64,000 nt of DNA from Hymenobacter swuensis DY53 (lineage in GTDB: Bacteria; Bacteroidota; Bacteroidia; Cytophagales; Hymenobacteraceae), in the NCBI RefSeq assembly GCF_000576555.1, contig NZ_CP007145.1, positions 1,302,001-1,366,000 on the forward strand. Reading direction: 5' to 3'. This document shows positions 50,119-59,748 of the stretch, one piece after another (position 1 is the first letter of the stretch; each line of letters begins with the position of its first letter). The notes below the pieces were generated by a model that was not told where the DNA came from, ran no database searches, and saw only the letters and a list, made by a program, of their open reading frames with translations. Made by a program: the position numbers and the translations under genes.

Positions 50119-50904
50119 CTACGCCAAGTTATTCGAAGTTGCCTTAGCCAAGAGGAATTCCTGGTTCAGGATAGCAATGTTTTCGAGTGAAATACCCACC
50201 GGGCACTCTGCCGCGCAGCTACCAATGTTGGTGCAGGCTCCGAAACCTTCGATATCCATTTGTGCCACCATGTTTTCCACGCGGGTTTTGCGCTCCACGT
50301 GGCCCTGGGGCAGCAACGCCAGCTGGCTCACCTTCGCCGAAACGAAGAGCATAGCCGAGGCATTCTTGCAGGAGGCCACACAGGCACCGCAACCAATGCA
50401 TGTTGCTGCTTCGAAAGCCCGGTCGGCAATTTCCTTGGGAACCGGAATTTCGTTGGCGTCAGGTGTACCACCGGTGTTGATGGATACGTATCCGCCCGCC
50501 TGAATAATCCGGTCGAAAGCCGAGCGGTCCACGCTCAGGTCTTTGTTGACCGGAAACGCAGCAGCCCGCCAAGGCTCAATGGTAATCGTATCACCATCGG
50601 AAAACTTGCGCATGTGTAGTTGGCAGGTGGTGGTACCCGACTCGGGGCCGTGCGCCCGACCATTGATGAACAGATTGCACGAACCACAGATACCTTCCCG
50701 GCAATCATGATCAAACGCAACCGGTTCCTCGCCTTTGCGGAGCAGGTCTTCATTGAGTACGTCCAGCATCTCCAGGAAGGACATATCCGGCGAGATATCC
50801 TTCACTTGGTAATCCACGATGTTGCCTTGAGTATTGCGGTTTTTTTGCCGCCACACTTTTAGCGTAAGGTTCATCGGTTTGGCATTGGGGTTACTTCCAG
50901 CCAT
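50119..50904 (-). CDS. sdhB: Succinate dehydrogenase iron-sulfur subunit
   Basis: Electron-transfer subunit of complex II, in the cytosolic face of the inner membrane. The 261-aa protein shows the 2Fe-2S ligands [14 protein letters not shown] plus a later TTTCQLH, the 4Fe-4[14 protein letters not shown] and the 3Fe-4S/4Fe-4[19 protein letters not shown] 50904 ([10 protein letters not shown]) or ATG 50874 are possible starts. Third gene of the sdhCAB operon, after a 120-base repeat-rich spacer. Confidence 0.96.
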   Translation of the reverse strand: MAGSNPNAKPMNLTLKVWRQKNRNTQGNIVDYQVKDISPDMSFLEMLDVLNEDLLRKGEEPVAFDHDCREGICGSCNLFINGRAHGPESGTTTCQLHMRKFSDGDTITIEPWRAAAFPVNKDLSVDRSAFDRIIQAGGYVSINTGGTPDANEIPVPKEIADRAFEAATCIGCGACVASCKNASAMLFVSAKVSQLALLPQGHVERKTRVENMVAQMDIEGFGACTNIGSCAAECPVGISLENIAILNQEFLLAKATSNNLA

Positions 50905-50910
50905 TTTATT

Positions 50911-51022
50911 TCTGAATTATGAATTATGAATTAGAGATTATGAATCGAAATCATGAATTATGAACGATACTCCCTGAACAGGCAGACCACTCACAATTCA
51001 TAATTCCTAACTCATAATTCAG
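50911..51022. repeat. ATGAATT-type repeats in the sdhA-sdhB spacer
   Basis: The spacer is built from repeated TATGAATT/AATTCATA words. The left part (about 50911-50964) and right part (about 50993-51022) are imperfect complements (tgaattatgaattatgaatt against aattcataattc), so it can fold back. Same word family as 40185-40279. Confidence 0.7.
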
Positions 51023-51024
51023 CT

Positions 51025-52959
51025 CTACTTGTAGCTACGCTGCGTGAGTTTCACGTTTTCGAACACCAGCTCCTCCTTATTCAGGATTTCCGGCTGGTTT
51101 TCGCCCACGTACTGCCAAGCAGCCACATAGGCGTAGTTGTCGTCGTCGCGCTTTGCTTCACCTTCTTCGGTGGCGTACTCCTCGCGAAAGTGGCCGCCGC
51201 AGCTTTCGTTGCGGTCCAGCGCGTCGTCTACCATCAGCTCGCCCAACTCAATGAAGTCGGCTACGCGACCGGCTTTTTCCAGTGCCTGGTTTAGCTCGTT
51301 TTCGGTGCCGGTCAGCTTCAGGTCGCTCCAGAACTCCTTACGCAGTTTTTGGATTTCCGCTTTGGCAAAGCGCAGTCCTTCCGCATTGCGCGCCATACCG
51401 CAGTATTCCCACATCAGGTTGCCCAGATGTTTGTGGAAATCGTCAGGTGTGCGAGTGCCATTGATGCTCATCAGCTTCTGCACACGGGCGCGTACTTCGG
51501 CTTCCGTTTGCTGGAAGGCGGGGTGGTCGGTCGTAACCGGCTTGGGCGGCGTTTGGGCCAGATAATCCCCGATGGTGTAGGGAATCACGAAGTAGCCGTC
51601 AGCCAAGCCCTGCATCAGGGCCGAAGCGCCGAGGCGGTTAGCACCGTGGTCGGAGAAGTTGCACTCCCCGGTTGCATACAAACCAGGAATGGTGGTCTGC
51701 AGGTTGTAGTCAACCCAGAGGCCGCCCATAGTGTAGTGTACCGCCGGATAGATGCGCATCGGCTGCTGGTACGGGTTTTCGTCGGTGATTTTGGCGTACA
51801 TGTCGAACAGGTTGCCATACTTCTGGCTTACTGCCTCCGCACCGGTCCGCTTGATAATATCCGCGAAATCGAGGTACACAGCTAGTCCCGTGCTGCCTAC
51901 GCCACGACCTTCGTCGCACATCTGCTTGGCATTGCGCGAAGCCACGTCACGCGGCACGAGGTTACCAAACGCCGGGTACTTGCGCTCCAAGAAGTAGTCC
52001 CGGTCGTCCTCGGCAATGTCCGAAGCTTTGATTTCGCCTTTGCGTACACGCTCAGCAATTTCTACTGTTTTGGGCACCCACACGCGGCCGTCGTTACGCA
52101 ACGACTCCGACATCAGCGTCAGTTTCGACTGGTAGTCACCCGATACCGGAATGCAGGTCGGGTGAATCTGGGTGAAGCAGGGGTTGGCGAAGTAGGCACC
52201 GCGCTTGTGGGCCCGCCAGGCAGCCGTCACGTTGCAATACATGGCGTTGGTGCTCAGATAGAACACGTTGCCGTAACCGCCGGTAGCTAGTACCACGGCG
52301 TGGGCCGCGTGTTGCTCAATCTCGCCGGTAATCAGGTTGCGGGTGATGATGCCCCGGGCCTGACCATCCACTACCACCACGTCCAGCATCTCGGAGCGGG
52401 TGTACAGCTTCACCTTGCCATAAGCGACCTGACGCGAAAGGGCCGAGTAGGCACCCAGCAGCAGCTGCTGTCCAGTCTGGCCCCGGGCGTAGAACGTCCG
52501 GCTCACCTGAGCACCCCCGAAAGAGCGGTTGGCCAGCAATCCACCATATTCCCGGGCAAATGGTACGCCCTGAGCTACGCACTGGTCGATGATATTGACC
52601 GATACCTGCGCCAGCCGGTACACGTTGGCTTCGCGGGCACGGTAATCACCACCTTTAATAGTGTCATAAAACAGCCGGAATACGGAGTCGCCGTCGTTCT
52701 GGTAGTTTTTGGCCGCATTGATACCACCCTGCGCAGCAATGGAGTGGGCCCGACGCGGGGAATCGTGGAAGGTAAATGCTTTCACGTTATAGCCCAGCTC
52801 AGCCAGAGAGGCTGCTGCCGAGGCACCAGCCAAGCCGGTACCCACCACGATAATATCGTACTTCCGCTTATTGGCGGGGTTTACGAGCTTAACGTTGAAC
52901 TTATGCTTGTCCCATTTTTCGGCCAAAGGGCCTTCGGGAATTTTGGAATCCGGAAACAT
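51025..52959 (-). CDS. sdhA: Succinate dehydrogenase flavoprotein subunit
   Basis: Catalytic subunit of complex II oxidising succinate to fumarate. The 644-aa protein has the FAD fold [20 protein letters not shown], the covalent-FAD region [18 protein letters not shown], and the active-site and FAD segments [20 protein letters not shown] and [16 protein letters not shown] 52959 gives a short lead typical of Bacteroidota SdhA. Second in sdhCAB; also could work as fumarate reductase. Confidence 0.97.
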   Translation of the reverse strand: MFPDSKIPEGPLAEKWDKHKFNVKLVNPANKRKYDIIVVGTGLAGASAAASLAELGYNVKAFTFHDSPRRAHSIAAQGGINAAKNYQNDGDSVFRLFYDTIKGGDYRAREANVYRLAQVSVNIIDQCVAQGVPFAREYGGLLANRSFGGAQVSRTFYARGQTGQQLLLGAYSALSRQVAYGKVKLYTRSEMLDVVVVDGQARGIITRNLITGEIEQHAAHAVVLATGGYGNVFYLSTNAMYCNVTAAWRAHKRGAYFANPCFTQIHPTCIPVSGDYQSKLTLMSESLRNDGRVWVPKTVEIAERVRKGEIKASDIAEDDRDYFLERKYPAFGNLVPRDVASRNAKQMCDEGRGVGSTGLAVYLDFADIIKRTGAEAVSQKYGNLFDMYAKITDENPYQQPMRIYPAVHYTMGGLWVDYNLQTTIPGLYATGECNFSDHGANRLGASALMQGLADGYFVIPYTIGDYLAQTPPKPVTTDHPAFQQTEAEVRARVQKLMSINGTRTPDDFHKHLGNLMWEYCGMARNAEGLRFAKAEIQKLRKEFWSDLKLTGTENELNQALEKAGRVADFIELGELMVDDALDRNESCGGHFREEYATEEGEAKRDDDNYAYVAAWQYVGENQPEILNKEELVFENVKLTQRSYK

Positions 52960-52978
52960 CGGCTGTCGAGTTTAGGAC

Positions 52979-53653
52979 TTATTTGAAGAAGAAGAAGTAG
53001 ACCGGCATGGCGGCAAAAGCAGCGCACACGACAATCGAGAAAGCATACCCTACAAACTTGATGGCGGGCGTGTACTTGCGGTGCGTGAGGCCCAGCGTCT
53101 GGAAGGCGCTGCTGAAGCCGTGAAGCAAATGATAGAGTAGTGCGAACTGAGCTACCACGTACAGCGCCACGTAGAACGGATTTTTGAAAGCGTCCAGTAC
53201 CAGCGTGTAAGCATCTTCGTTGCCGTTGGCGTCGCGCGGTACATCTCCAAACCGCAAGGAGCCGAAGAAGTTGTACAGATGCACAACCAGGAAAAATAGC
53301 ACAATGGAGCCCAGCATAGCCATGCTGCGGGAATGCCAAGAGCTATTCTGCTCAATGTGGTTGGATACATAGCCCTGGCTGCCCCGGGCGCTACGGTTTT
53401 TGATGGCCAGGGAAAGACCTTCGTAAATGTGAAATCCGAAGCCCAGTACCAGCACAATTTCCAGCGTGCGGATAATGGGGTTGTGGCCCATGAATTCGGA
53501 GTAAGCATTGAATGCTACTCCATTATCGGCCTTGAATAACTGTAGGTTACCAACCAAGTGAACTACTAGGAAGGAACAGAGAAACAGGCCGGTTACGGCC
53601 ATGATGATTTTGCGGCCGATGCTGCTGGAAAAGGTTTTGGAAATCCAACTCAT
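52979..53653 (-). CDS. sdhC: Succinate dehydrogenase cytochrome b558 subunit
   Basis: 224-aa membrane anchor with five hydrophobic helices, of the single-polypeptide b558 type used by Bacteroidota and Firmicutes (no separate SdhD). Conserved histidines in VVHLVGNLQLF, LGFGFHIYEGLSLA, VVHLYNFFG, YHLLHGFSSAF probably ligate two haems b. It links electrons to menaquinone. First gene of sdhCAB, 19 bases before sdhA, behind a full promoter. Confidence 0.93.
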   Translation of the reverse strand: MSWISKTFSSSIGRKIIMAVTGLFLCSFLVVHLVGNLQLFKADNGVAFNAYSEFMGHNPIIRTLEIVLVLGFGFHIYEGLSLAIKNRSARGSQGYVSNHIEQNSSWHSRSMAMLGSIVLFFLVVHLYNFFGSLRFGDVPRDANGNEDAYTLVLDAFKNPFYVALYVVAQFALLYHLLHGFSSAFQTLGLTHRKYTPAIKFVGYAFSIVVCAAFAAMPVYFFFFK

Positions 53654-53694
53654 AGAGAGTTACTGAATGGTTTGGGTGGGTTGGTTGTACCGGC

Positions 53695-53725
53695 CAAAGG
53701 TAGCTTCCAACCTAACAGGAAACAA
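53695..53725 (-). promoter_or_regulatory. Promoter of the sdhCAB operon
   Basis: Minus strand: TTG (53725-53723), 20-base spacer, TACCTTTG (53702-53695), a full match to the Bacteroidota consensus, 42 bases before the sdhC ATG. The remaining spacer up to 53897 shows nothing else definite. Confidence 0.7.
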
Positions 53726-53897
53726 TCTGAATAAGCTGGCTGCGTTAGATGCATCAGAGTGAATCTATCCCCGGCCAACTCCGTTAGTACCTTGCGCTGG
53801 TTACCTAACCTGAAGCATAGATTTTTGTTAGGTTCCTGCTGGGTTTTTACTGAACTTCCTCTTCTTCCTGTCTCCCGCCTGTTAAGCCGTTGATTGT

Positions 53898-56762
53898 ATG
53901 AATCATGTAGTACATAATCGCCCGGTACGGCTTTGGCTGGCTGGGCTGCTTTTATTGGTCGTCTGGTTAAGCTCGTGGTCAACGGCGCAGGCCACACACC
54001 TGCGCGCTGGCGACATTCAGGCCAAGACCGATACCACTGCTGCCCGTAACCCGCGCCGCATCTTCTTCAAACTAGTGCTATATACGGATGCATCAGCCCC
54101 GAATGCGGTAGATGAGCCTTTCGTAACAATATTTTTTGGTGACCGGACCTGTACCGGGGAAAGAGCTGTACCTCGGGTCAAGAAGGAGTTAATTTCCCCG
54201 GATTACTATCGTAACGTCTACTATTTCGAACATACGTACAATTCGCCAGGGACTTATAAGGTTATGTACCTGAGCGAGAACCGGGTGGCAGGCGTGGTGA
54301 ACATGGTTAATTCCGTTAACCAGTCCTTTTTCATATCGACCACGGTCACCATTGACCCGTTTCTTACGAATACCTCCCCGGTTCTGAAGGCTCCCGCAAT
54401 TGATAAGGCCGCTATCCGGCAGGTATTCCTTCACAACCCTGCCGCGTTTGATGCCGACGGGGATTCTCTGGCCTACGAACTGCAGCCGAGCCAGCAGGCC
54501 GGAACCGTCGCTTCGGCCCTTAATAACTGCACTCCGGTGCCATCAACAGTTGGTGGATTTCGCTATCCGAATGACCCGGCTTTGGGAGGCAGTCCGGTGC
54601 AGGTAGCCTATTCCGGCCCTCCGGTAGGGCGACCAGGGGAAGCGGCCATCTTTGAGCAGGATGCCCGTACCGGCCAGATTGTGTGGAACTCGCCCGCCAT
54701 TCAGGGCGACTACAACGTGGCATTTGTGGTAAGAGAATACCGCCGGACCCCAGGTGAGAAGGCGCGTCTGATTGGCGAAGTGGTGCGGGACATGCAGATT
54801 ACGGTGCGGGCCACCAACAACCTGCGCCCCACCATCATGGTGCCCGCCGATATCTGCGTAATAGCCAACACGCCGGTTCCTAACGGTATTATTACGGCTA
54901 CTGACCCCGATAATAACCCGATTACGTTGGAAGCCTTCGGGGGAATGTTGCCCACGCCGGGTTCCTTCGTACAGACGGCGACCGGGCCTCCTACCGCGCG
55001 GGGCGTGTTCCAGTGGACTCCCACCTGCGCCAACATTCGCACGGACCCTTACCCGGTGCTGTTCAAGGCTACTGACCGTCCGGTGGCCGGACAGACGCCG
55101 CTAATTGACGAGCGTACCTGGCTGATAACGGTTATCGGGCCAGCACCGCAAAACCTGCGCGCTACGCTGCAGGGAAGTACCAGCCGACTTGACTGGGACA
55201 GTTACAGCTGCCAGAACCCCGGAGCGCAGATCCTGATTTTCCGCCGCGAAAACTCCTACAACTTCATTCCCGGGCCGTGCGAAACCGGCCTGCCGGCTGC
55301 GGCCGGCTACACGCAGGTGGGCTCGGTAAGTGCCGGCACCCGCACCTTCTTGGACGATAACAACGGCCGGGGGCTGGACCGGGGCAAAACGTACTGCTAC
55401 CGTATCTATGTGCAATTTGCCGCGCCGGGAGGGGGCGCCAGCATTGCCTCCAACGAGGCGTGTGTAACCCTTAATGGCCGTGCGGCTCGCCTCACTAATG
55501 TTACGGTGGACCGTACGGATCCGGCCAACGGGCAGATTACCGTACGCTGGACCAAACCAACTTCCTCGGTAGGCTTTGGTACGCCGCGTGGCTACCGCCT
55601 GTATCGGGCCCCAAGCCTGAACCCGGTTGCCGCTGATTTCGCGCAGGTGTATACCACCACGAACCTGGACGATACGACGTTTGTGAATACTGGTCTGAAT
55701 ACCACTGCCAACACGTATTCTTATCGACTGGAGTTCTATAACACGGCGGTTGCCGGGGCGGCCGAAACGGTGGAAACGGCTGGTCCGGCCTCCAGCGTGC
55801 GGGTTGCGGGCACTCCCAATCCGCTTGCCAACACCATCACGGTTGCTTGGACATACAGAGTGCCGTGGGATAACAGCAAACGGCCAACCACGGTGTATCG
55901 TCGGGAGCCGGGTGGGGCGTTCCGGCCGGTTGCCAAAGTAACGGGCACGGCTACCGGTGGCACCTACACCGACGCCGGCAGCAGCACCGCACCGCTGGTA
56001 AAGGGCCGCACGTACTGCTACTACGTGAAAACCAACGGCACCTACGACAGCACGCTGCCTGACTCGCTGATTAACCTTAGCCAAGAGCAGTGCGTTGATC
56101 TGCGGGCTATTCCCTGCACGCCGGTTCTTACGCTAAAGCCCACCAACTGCGACAGTCTGGCCAGCCGCTTGTTTGACTTGCCGACCACGCCTCTTAGCGG
56201 CCAGGTATATACCAACTCCCTGAGCTGGACGCTCAGCAATCTGCCCAACGCCGACTGTAGCCGCAACATCGTTTCCTATATCATCTTCTACGCGGCTACC
56301 GATGCGGAGCCGCTGCAGGAACTGACCCGCGTACCCGGCTCCCAGACTACATATCTGCATCAGGGTCTTACTTCGGCGCAGGGCTGCTACGCCGTGCAGG
56401 CGGTAGATGCCAATGGCGCAGTTAGTGCGCTCAGCAATAAGGAGTGCAAGGATAATTGCCTGCTGTTCCTGTTACCCAACATCTTTACCCCCAACGGCGA
56501 CGGTAAAAACGACACCTTCCGGCCCAAGGTCTTCAGCCCCATCACCCGCACTTCCGTAAAGATTTTCAACCGCTGGGGAGTGAAAGTGTACGAAAGCGAC
56601 AAAGACCCGCTCATCAACTGGACCGGCGGCGGCAGCGGCACGGAGTCCGGCTCTAACGCTAAGGTGTCGGATGGCATGTACTTCTACCAGGCCGAGGTAG
56701 AGTTTCAGGATACGAACCGTACCAAGCGTACTTTCAAAGGCTGGGTGCAGGTCAACCACTAA
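53898..56762 (+). CDS. Secreted protein with type B T9SS (gliding-motility) C-terminal domain
   Basis: 954-aa exported, probably surface-anchored protein. Signal peptide (about 12-32, ending TAQA), an N-terminal beta-rich domain (THLRAGDIQAKTDT, then FDADGDSLAYELQPS), fibronectin-III-like modules with paired cysteines (about 410-760), and a C-terminal CHU_C/type B sorting domain: LPNIFTPNGDGKNDTFRP, VKIFNRWGVKVYES, GWVQVNH. This domain is the type IX secretion signal. The many Cys (e.g. TYCYRIYV, TYCYYVKT) recur in repeats. Likely an adhesin or gliding-related surface protein. Confidence 0.88.
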   Translation: MNHVVHNRPVRLWLAGLLLLVVWLSSWSTAQATHLRAGDIQAKTDTTAARNPRRIFFKLVLYTDASAPNAVDEPFVTIFFGDRTCTGERAVPRVKKELISPDYYRNVYYFEHTYNSPGTYKVMYLSENRVAGVVNMVNSVNQSFFISTTVTIDPFLTNTSPVLKAPAIDKAAIRQVFLHNPAAFDADGDSLAYELQPSQQAGTVASALNNCTPVPSTVGGFRYPNDPALGGSPVQVAYSGPPVGRPGEAAIFEQDARTGQIVWNSPAIQGDYNVAFVVREYRRTPGEKARLIGEVVRDMQITVRATNNLRPTIMVPADICVIANTPVPNGIITATDPDNNPITLEAFGGMLPTPGSFVQTATGPPTARGVFQWTPTCANIRTDPYPVLFKATDRPVAGQTPLIDERTWLITVIGPAPQNLRATLQGSTSRLDWDSYSCQNPGAQILIFRRENSYNFIPGPCETGLPAAAGYTQVGSVSAGTRTFLDDNNGRGLDRGKTYCYRIYVQFAAPGGGASIASNEACVTLNGRAARLTNVTVDRTDPANGQITVRWTKPTSSVGFGTPRGYRLYRAPSLNPVAADFAQVYTTTNLDDTTFVNTGLNTTANTYSYRLEFYNTAVAGAAETVETAGPASSVRVAGTPNPLANTITVAWTYRVPWDNSKRPTTVYRREPGGAFRPVAKVTGTATGGTYTDAGSSTAPLVKGRTYCYYVKTNGTYDSTLPDSLINLSQEQCVDLRAIPCTPVLTLKPTNCDSLASRLFDLPTTPLSGQVYTNSLSWTLSNLPNADCSRNIVSYIIFYAATDAEPLQELTRVPGSQTTYLHQGLTSAQGCYAVQAVDANGAVSALSNKECKDNCLLFLLPNIFTPNGDGKNDTFRPKVFSPITRTSVKIFNRWGVKVYESDKDPLINWTGGGSGTESGSNAKVSDGMYFYQAEVEFQDTNRTKRTFKGWVQVNH

Positions 56763-56787
56763 TAGCTGCCATAACGCTTAGTTGCGT

Positions 56788-56825
56788 AAAAGCCGGATGA
56801 CCCAGTTGGTTCATCCGGCTTTTTT
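56788..56825 (+). terminator. Intrinsic terminator
   Basis: aaaagccggatga (56788-56800) pairs with its complement (tcatccggctttt) ahead of a T run. Confidence 0.8.
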
Positions 56826-56839
56826 CATTCCCTTTTCTC

Positions 56840-57172
56840 ATGAAAAACACTTTTCTTCTTGGCTTCCTGCTGTTGGCAGCTGCCTGCACCTCACCCCAGC
56901 AAACCACTACTGCTGAAACCCAAACTACTACGCAGGAGCCCGTTGGTGCTGCTGCAGTCAGCGAAACCCAGGCAGCTACCATTGCCACGCGCTACTTTCG
57001 TTCCCAGCCTGATTCGGCCGTGTACCAACTCAATACGTTGCAGGTAATGGAAGCCGGACCGCATTGGCAGGTGTTGGTAAAACGCTCTGACCGCGTCGGC
57101 CGCATGCCTGATAATTCGGCCATTGAGGTAGATAAGCAGACCGGAGCCGTTAGCACCGTGATGGTGAAGTAA
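56840..57172 (+). CDS. Small lipoprotein, PepSY-like mature domain
   Basis: 110-aa protein with lipobox LAAAC (C16 in FLLLAAACTSPQ), a Thr/Gln-rich linker (17-35) and a compact mature domain: ETQAATIATRYFRSQP, LQVMEAGPHWQVLVKR, IEVDKQTGAVSTVMVK. The helix-strand-strand pattern with a final DKQTGxV strand is reminiscent of PepSY-type domains, but that is a guess. It sits between a terminator and fabD, with no promoter box recognised. Function unknown. Confidence 0.7.
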   Translation: MKNTFLLGFLLLAAACTSPQQTTTAETQTTTQEPVGAAAVSETQAATIATRYFRSQPDSAVYQLNTLQVMEAGPHWQVLVKRSDRVGRMPDNSAIEVDKQTGAVSTVMVK

Positions 57173-57300
57173 AACCTGCTGCTCCATAGTGCGAAGCGTT
57201 GCGCATTCCCGGCTATTTCTGCAGCTTGCGCCTCCAAATTCCAACCCCTGCCTGCTGCTCTTGCTGGTGTACCGCTGGACAGCAGGTTAAAAGATCGACC

Positions 57301-58188
57301 ATGAAAGCAGTGATTTTCCCCGGCCAGGGCAGCCAGTTCAGTGGTATGGGCCGTGAGTTGTACGAGCAGCACCCAGCCGCCCGGCAGCTGATGGACCAGG
57401 CCAACGAAATCCTGGGCTTCTCACTAACCGAGGTGATGTTCTCGGGCTCTGAAGAAGACCTGCGCCGTACTGATGTAACGCAGCCGGCTATTTTTCTGCA
57501 TTCAGTGGCGCTGGCCGCCGTATTGCCCAATTTCCGCCCCGCTATGGTGGCCGGCCACTCCCTGGGTGAGTTTTCGGCGCTGGTTGCGGCCAAGGTGCTG
57601 CGCTTTGAGGATGCCTTGCAGTTGGTTGCAAAGCGGGCCAATGCTATGCAGGCTGCCTGCCAGGAGCAACCCGGCACCATGGCGGCTATCCTCGCCTTAG
57701 ACGACGACACGACGGCCCGTATCTGCCAGGAAATTACTGACGGCGGCAACGTGGTGGTAGCGGCCAACTATAACTGCCCCGGTCAGCTGGTCGTATCCGG
57801 TTCTCAGCGTGGCATTGAGCTGGCTTGTGAGCAGCTGAAAGCCGCCGGAGCCAAGCGGGCTCTGCCGCTGCCGGTGGGTGGCGCATTCCATTCTCCCCTC
57901 ATGAAATCGGCGGAAACGGCGCTGGCGGAGGCCATTGCCCGTACTACCTTCTCGGCGGGTATCTGCCCGGTATATCAGAACGTAGATGCGGCTCCGCACA
58001 CCAACCCCGACGAAATCCGGGAGAATCTGGTGCGGCAGCTGACGGCGCCCGTTCGTTGGACGCAGAGCGTACAGCGCATGGTGCAGGACGGCGCAACGGA
58101 ATTTGTAGAGTGCGGCCCCGGCAAAGTATTGCAGGGACTTGTAAAGAAGATTGCCCCGGAAGCGGCTATCAGCTCGGCTATAGTATAG
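57301..58188 (+). CDS. fabD: Malonyl-CoA:ACP transacylase FabD
   Basis: Loads malonyl groups from CoA to acyl carrier protein in fatty-acid synthesis. The 295-aa protein starts KAVIFPGQGSQFSGMGREL, has the catalytic S87 in GHSLGEFSALVAA, a QEQPGTMAAILAL segment and the His in GGAFHSPLMKSA. ATG 57301 is directly at the family N-terminus. It stands alone, with a terminator after it; the usual fab neighbours are elsewhere. Confidence 0.96.
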   Translation: MKAVIFPGQGSQFSGMGRELYEQHPAARQLMDQANEILGFSLTEVMFSGSEEDLRRTDVTQPAIFLHSVALAAVLPNFRPAMVAGHSLGEFSALVAAKVLRFEDALQLVAKRANAMQAACQEQPGTMAAILALDDDTTARICQEITDGGNVVVAANYNCPGQLVVSGSQRGIELACEQLKAAGAKRALPLPVGGAFHSPLMKSAETALAEAIARTTFSAGICPVYQNVDAAPHTNPDEIRENLVRQLTAPVRWTQSVQRMVQDGATEFVECGPGKVLQGLVKKIAPEAAISSAIV

Positions 58189-58208
58189 CTGCACCACAAC
58201 CCAAAAAG

Positions 58209-58244
58209 AGAGGCCTGCCGATAACTTCGGCAGGCCTCTTTTTT
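58209..58244. terminator. Bidirectional terminator between fabD and folK
   Basis: agaggcctgccga (58209-58221) and its complement (58227-58239) with a 5-base loop, A run before and T run after, between convergent genes. Confidence 0.85.
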
Positions 58245-58248
58245 CGGT

Positions 58249-58728
58249 TCAGATGCGTTGCACTTCCAGCGGGTCGGGGCAGGTTGCCAGCAGCATTGCT
58301 ACCGTACGGTCCAACGCCGGGTGTAGCACATGGGCCGCAATTTCAGCCAGCGGCACCAGGGCAAACCGGCGTCCCGGCAGGCGCGGGTGCGGTAGCTGAA
58401 GTTGAGGTGTATCCAGCACCAACGTATCATACAGCAGAATATCCACGTCCAGCGTGCGGGCTCCCCAACGCACCAGCCGTTCCCGCCCTGCCTGCTGCTC
58501 AACGGCCTGGCAGGCCGTCAAAAGTTGGTTGGGAGTAAGAGAAGTCCGGATACTCACGGCTTGGTTCAGGAAAGCCGGCTGGTCCTCTAAGCCCCAGGCC
58601 GCCGTTTCATACAAGCCCGAGACGGCCAGCACGACGCCCGCTGAAGCCTCCAACTGCCGGACTGCTTCGAGAAGAATGGTGGCCCGGTTTCCGAGGTTGG
58701 AGCCGAGTAGGAGGTAGGCGGTGGGCAT
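58249..58728 (-). CDS. folK: HPPK, folate biosynthesis
   Basis: 6-hydroxymethyl-7,8-dihydropterin pyrophosphokinase, cytosolic. The 159-aa protein has LLLGSNLGNR at the N-terminus, AVSGLYETAAWG, FLNQAVSI and the signature RWGARTLDVDILLYD with the metal-binding Asp pair, followed by LPHPRLPGRRFALVPL. Full length. Four bases after the upstream alpha/beta hydrolase stop, so the two form an operon. Confidence 0.95.
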   Translation of the reverse strand: MPTAYLLLGSNLGNRATILLEAVRQLEASAGVVLAVSGLYETAAWGLEDQPAFLNQAVSIRTSLTPNQLLTACQAVEQQAGRERLVRWGARTLDVDILLYDTLVLDTPQLQLPHPRLPGRRFALVPLAEIAAHVLHPALDRTVAMLLATCPDPLEVQRI

Positions 58729-58732
58729 GAGC

Positions 58733-59605
58733 TTACAGGACGCGCCGCAGAAACTCCAACGTAGCCTCAGCCGCTTGTTGGGCTTCAGTAGGCAACTCGG
58801 TTGAGGGCCAGGGGTGGCCGCCGCCGAAGTTGTGTGTTACGCCGGGCAGAATACGTAACTCGGCGGCCGGCTGCCACTCCTTGAGTTGATGGGCACGGTC
58901 TACCGGTACCGTTTCGTCCTGGTCGCCGTGCAGAATGAGAACGGCGCGGCTCCTGAGCTTGCGGCGCAGGCCATGGCGGATATCGAGCCGCAACCGGTTC
59001 TGATGGTAATCTTCCACAATCTGGAAATACAACGGGAGCTGCTGCTTGGTGCGGCTGTTCTCAACGTGAAACACGCCCTGCTGCTGCCATTGCTGCATAA
59101 GTGGCTCCGACCAGCCCGGATTCACGTCACTGATGGCGGCCCAAGATGCTACGGCTTTTACGCGGGCATCTTCAGCCGTTTTCAGCAGCACCAGGCCGCC
59201 GCCCCGGCTGTGACCGATGAGCGCCAGCCGCGTCAAGTCCATTTCCGCAGCCGGAATGCCCGCCTGACCGGACGTATGCAAATAATCCAGCAGGGCCCCA
59301 ATGTCGTCAAGCTCCAGGCTGAAATTGTTGCGGCCAAAGGCTTCCAGATCCTCCAGGTCGCCGGTGCCGCCTACTACCAGGCCATTGTGCGAAAGGTTCA
59401 GCTTCACGAACACGAAGCCCTGATGGGCAAACCAATCGGCCAGCAGATTGAAATGGCCCCAGTCTTTAAAACCCTTGAACCCGTGCACAAATACCACCAC
59501 CGGCTTGGGTTGCCCGTCGGCCACAAACCGTGCATCGGCCGCGAATGGCCGGCTGTGGCGGGCGCAGGAAAGCAGAAAATCAACGGATGTCGGTTGAGTT
59601 GCCAT
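58733..59605 (-). CDS. Alpha/beta hydrolase
   Basis: 290-aa dienelactone-hydrolase/acyl-esterase-like enzyme. VVFVHGFKGFKDWG forms the oxyanion-hole region, the nucleophile elbow GHSRGG contains S133, LHGDQDETVPV holds the acid and THNFGGGHP the His. Substrate is unknown. ATG at 59605 lies 5 bases from the mirrored promoter element, so the leader would be very short; the longer in-frame start at 59680 would translate the inverted repeat and is rejected. Operon with folK. Confidence 0.85.
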   Translation of the reverse strand: MATQPTSVDFLLSCARHSRPFAADARFVADGQPKPVVVFVHGFKGFKDWGHFNLLADWFAHQGFVFVKLNLSHNGLVVGGTGDLEDLEAFGRNNFSLELDDIGALLDYLHTSGQAGIPAAEMDLTRLALIGHSRGGGLVLLKTAEDARVKAVASWAAISDVNPGWSEPLMQQWQQQGVFHVENSRTKQQLPLYFQIVEDYHQNRLRLDIRHGLRRKLRSRAVLILHGDQDETVPVDRAHQLKEWQPAAELRILPGVTHNFGGGHPWPSTELPTEAQQAAEATLEFLRRVL

Positions 59606-59609
59606 AGCA

Positions 59610-59730
59610 GCGAAGGTAAGTGGATTGTTGAACTGGTGGATGGGCGAATAGTTGGATGGCTGGACGAGTGACCAGTTCACCTATCCGCCAGTTCATCCGT
59701 CCAACAATTCAACAATCCACTTACCTTCGC
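59610..59730. promoter_or_regulatory. Mirrored divergent promoter region (inverted repeat)
   Basis: Left arm 59610-59632 (gcgaaggtaagtggattgtt and onward) is the exact complement of the right arm 59708-59730. Each arm places TACCTTCG, one mismatch from TAnnTTTG, just ahead of a start codon: 59605 (-) and 59749 (+). The 75-base interior is also partly self-complementary (ttggatggctggac against gtccaacaatt). Confidence 0.65.
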
Positions 59731-59748
59731 AGCGCCCAAAATACCCGC

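Noticed and set aside
55101..56084. Minus-strand frame of 327 codons opposite the T9SS cargo gene.
   Set aside because: Arg/Gly-rich shadow; the plus strand has signal peptide, modules and sorting domain.
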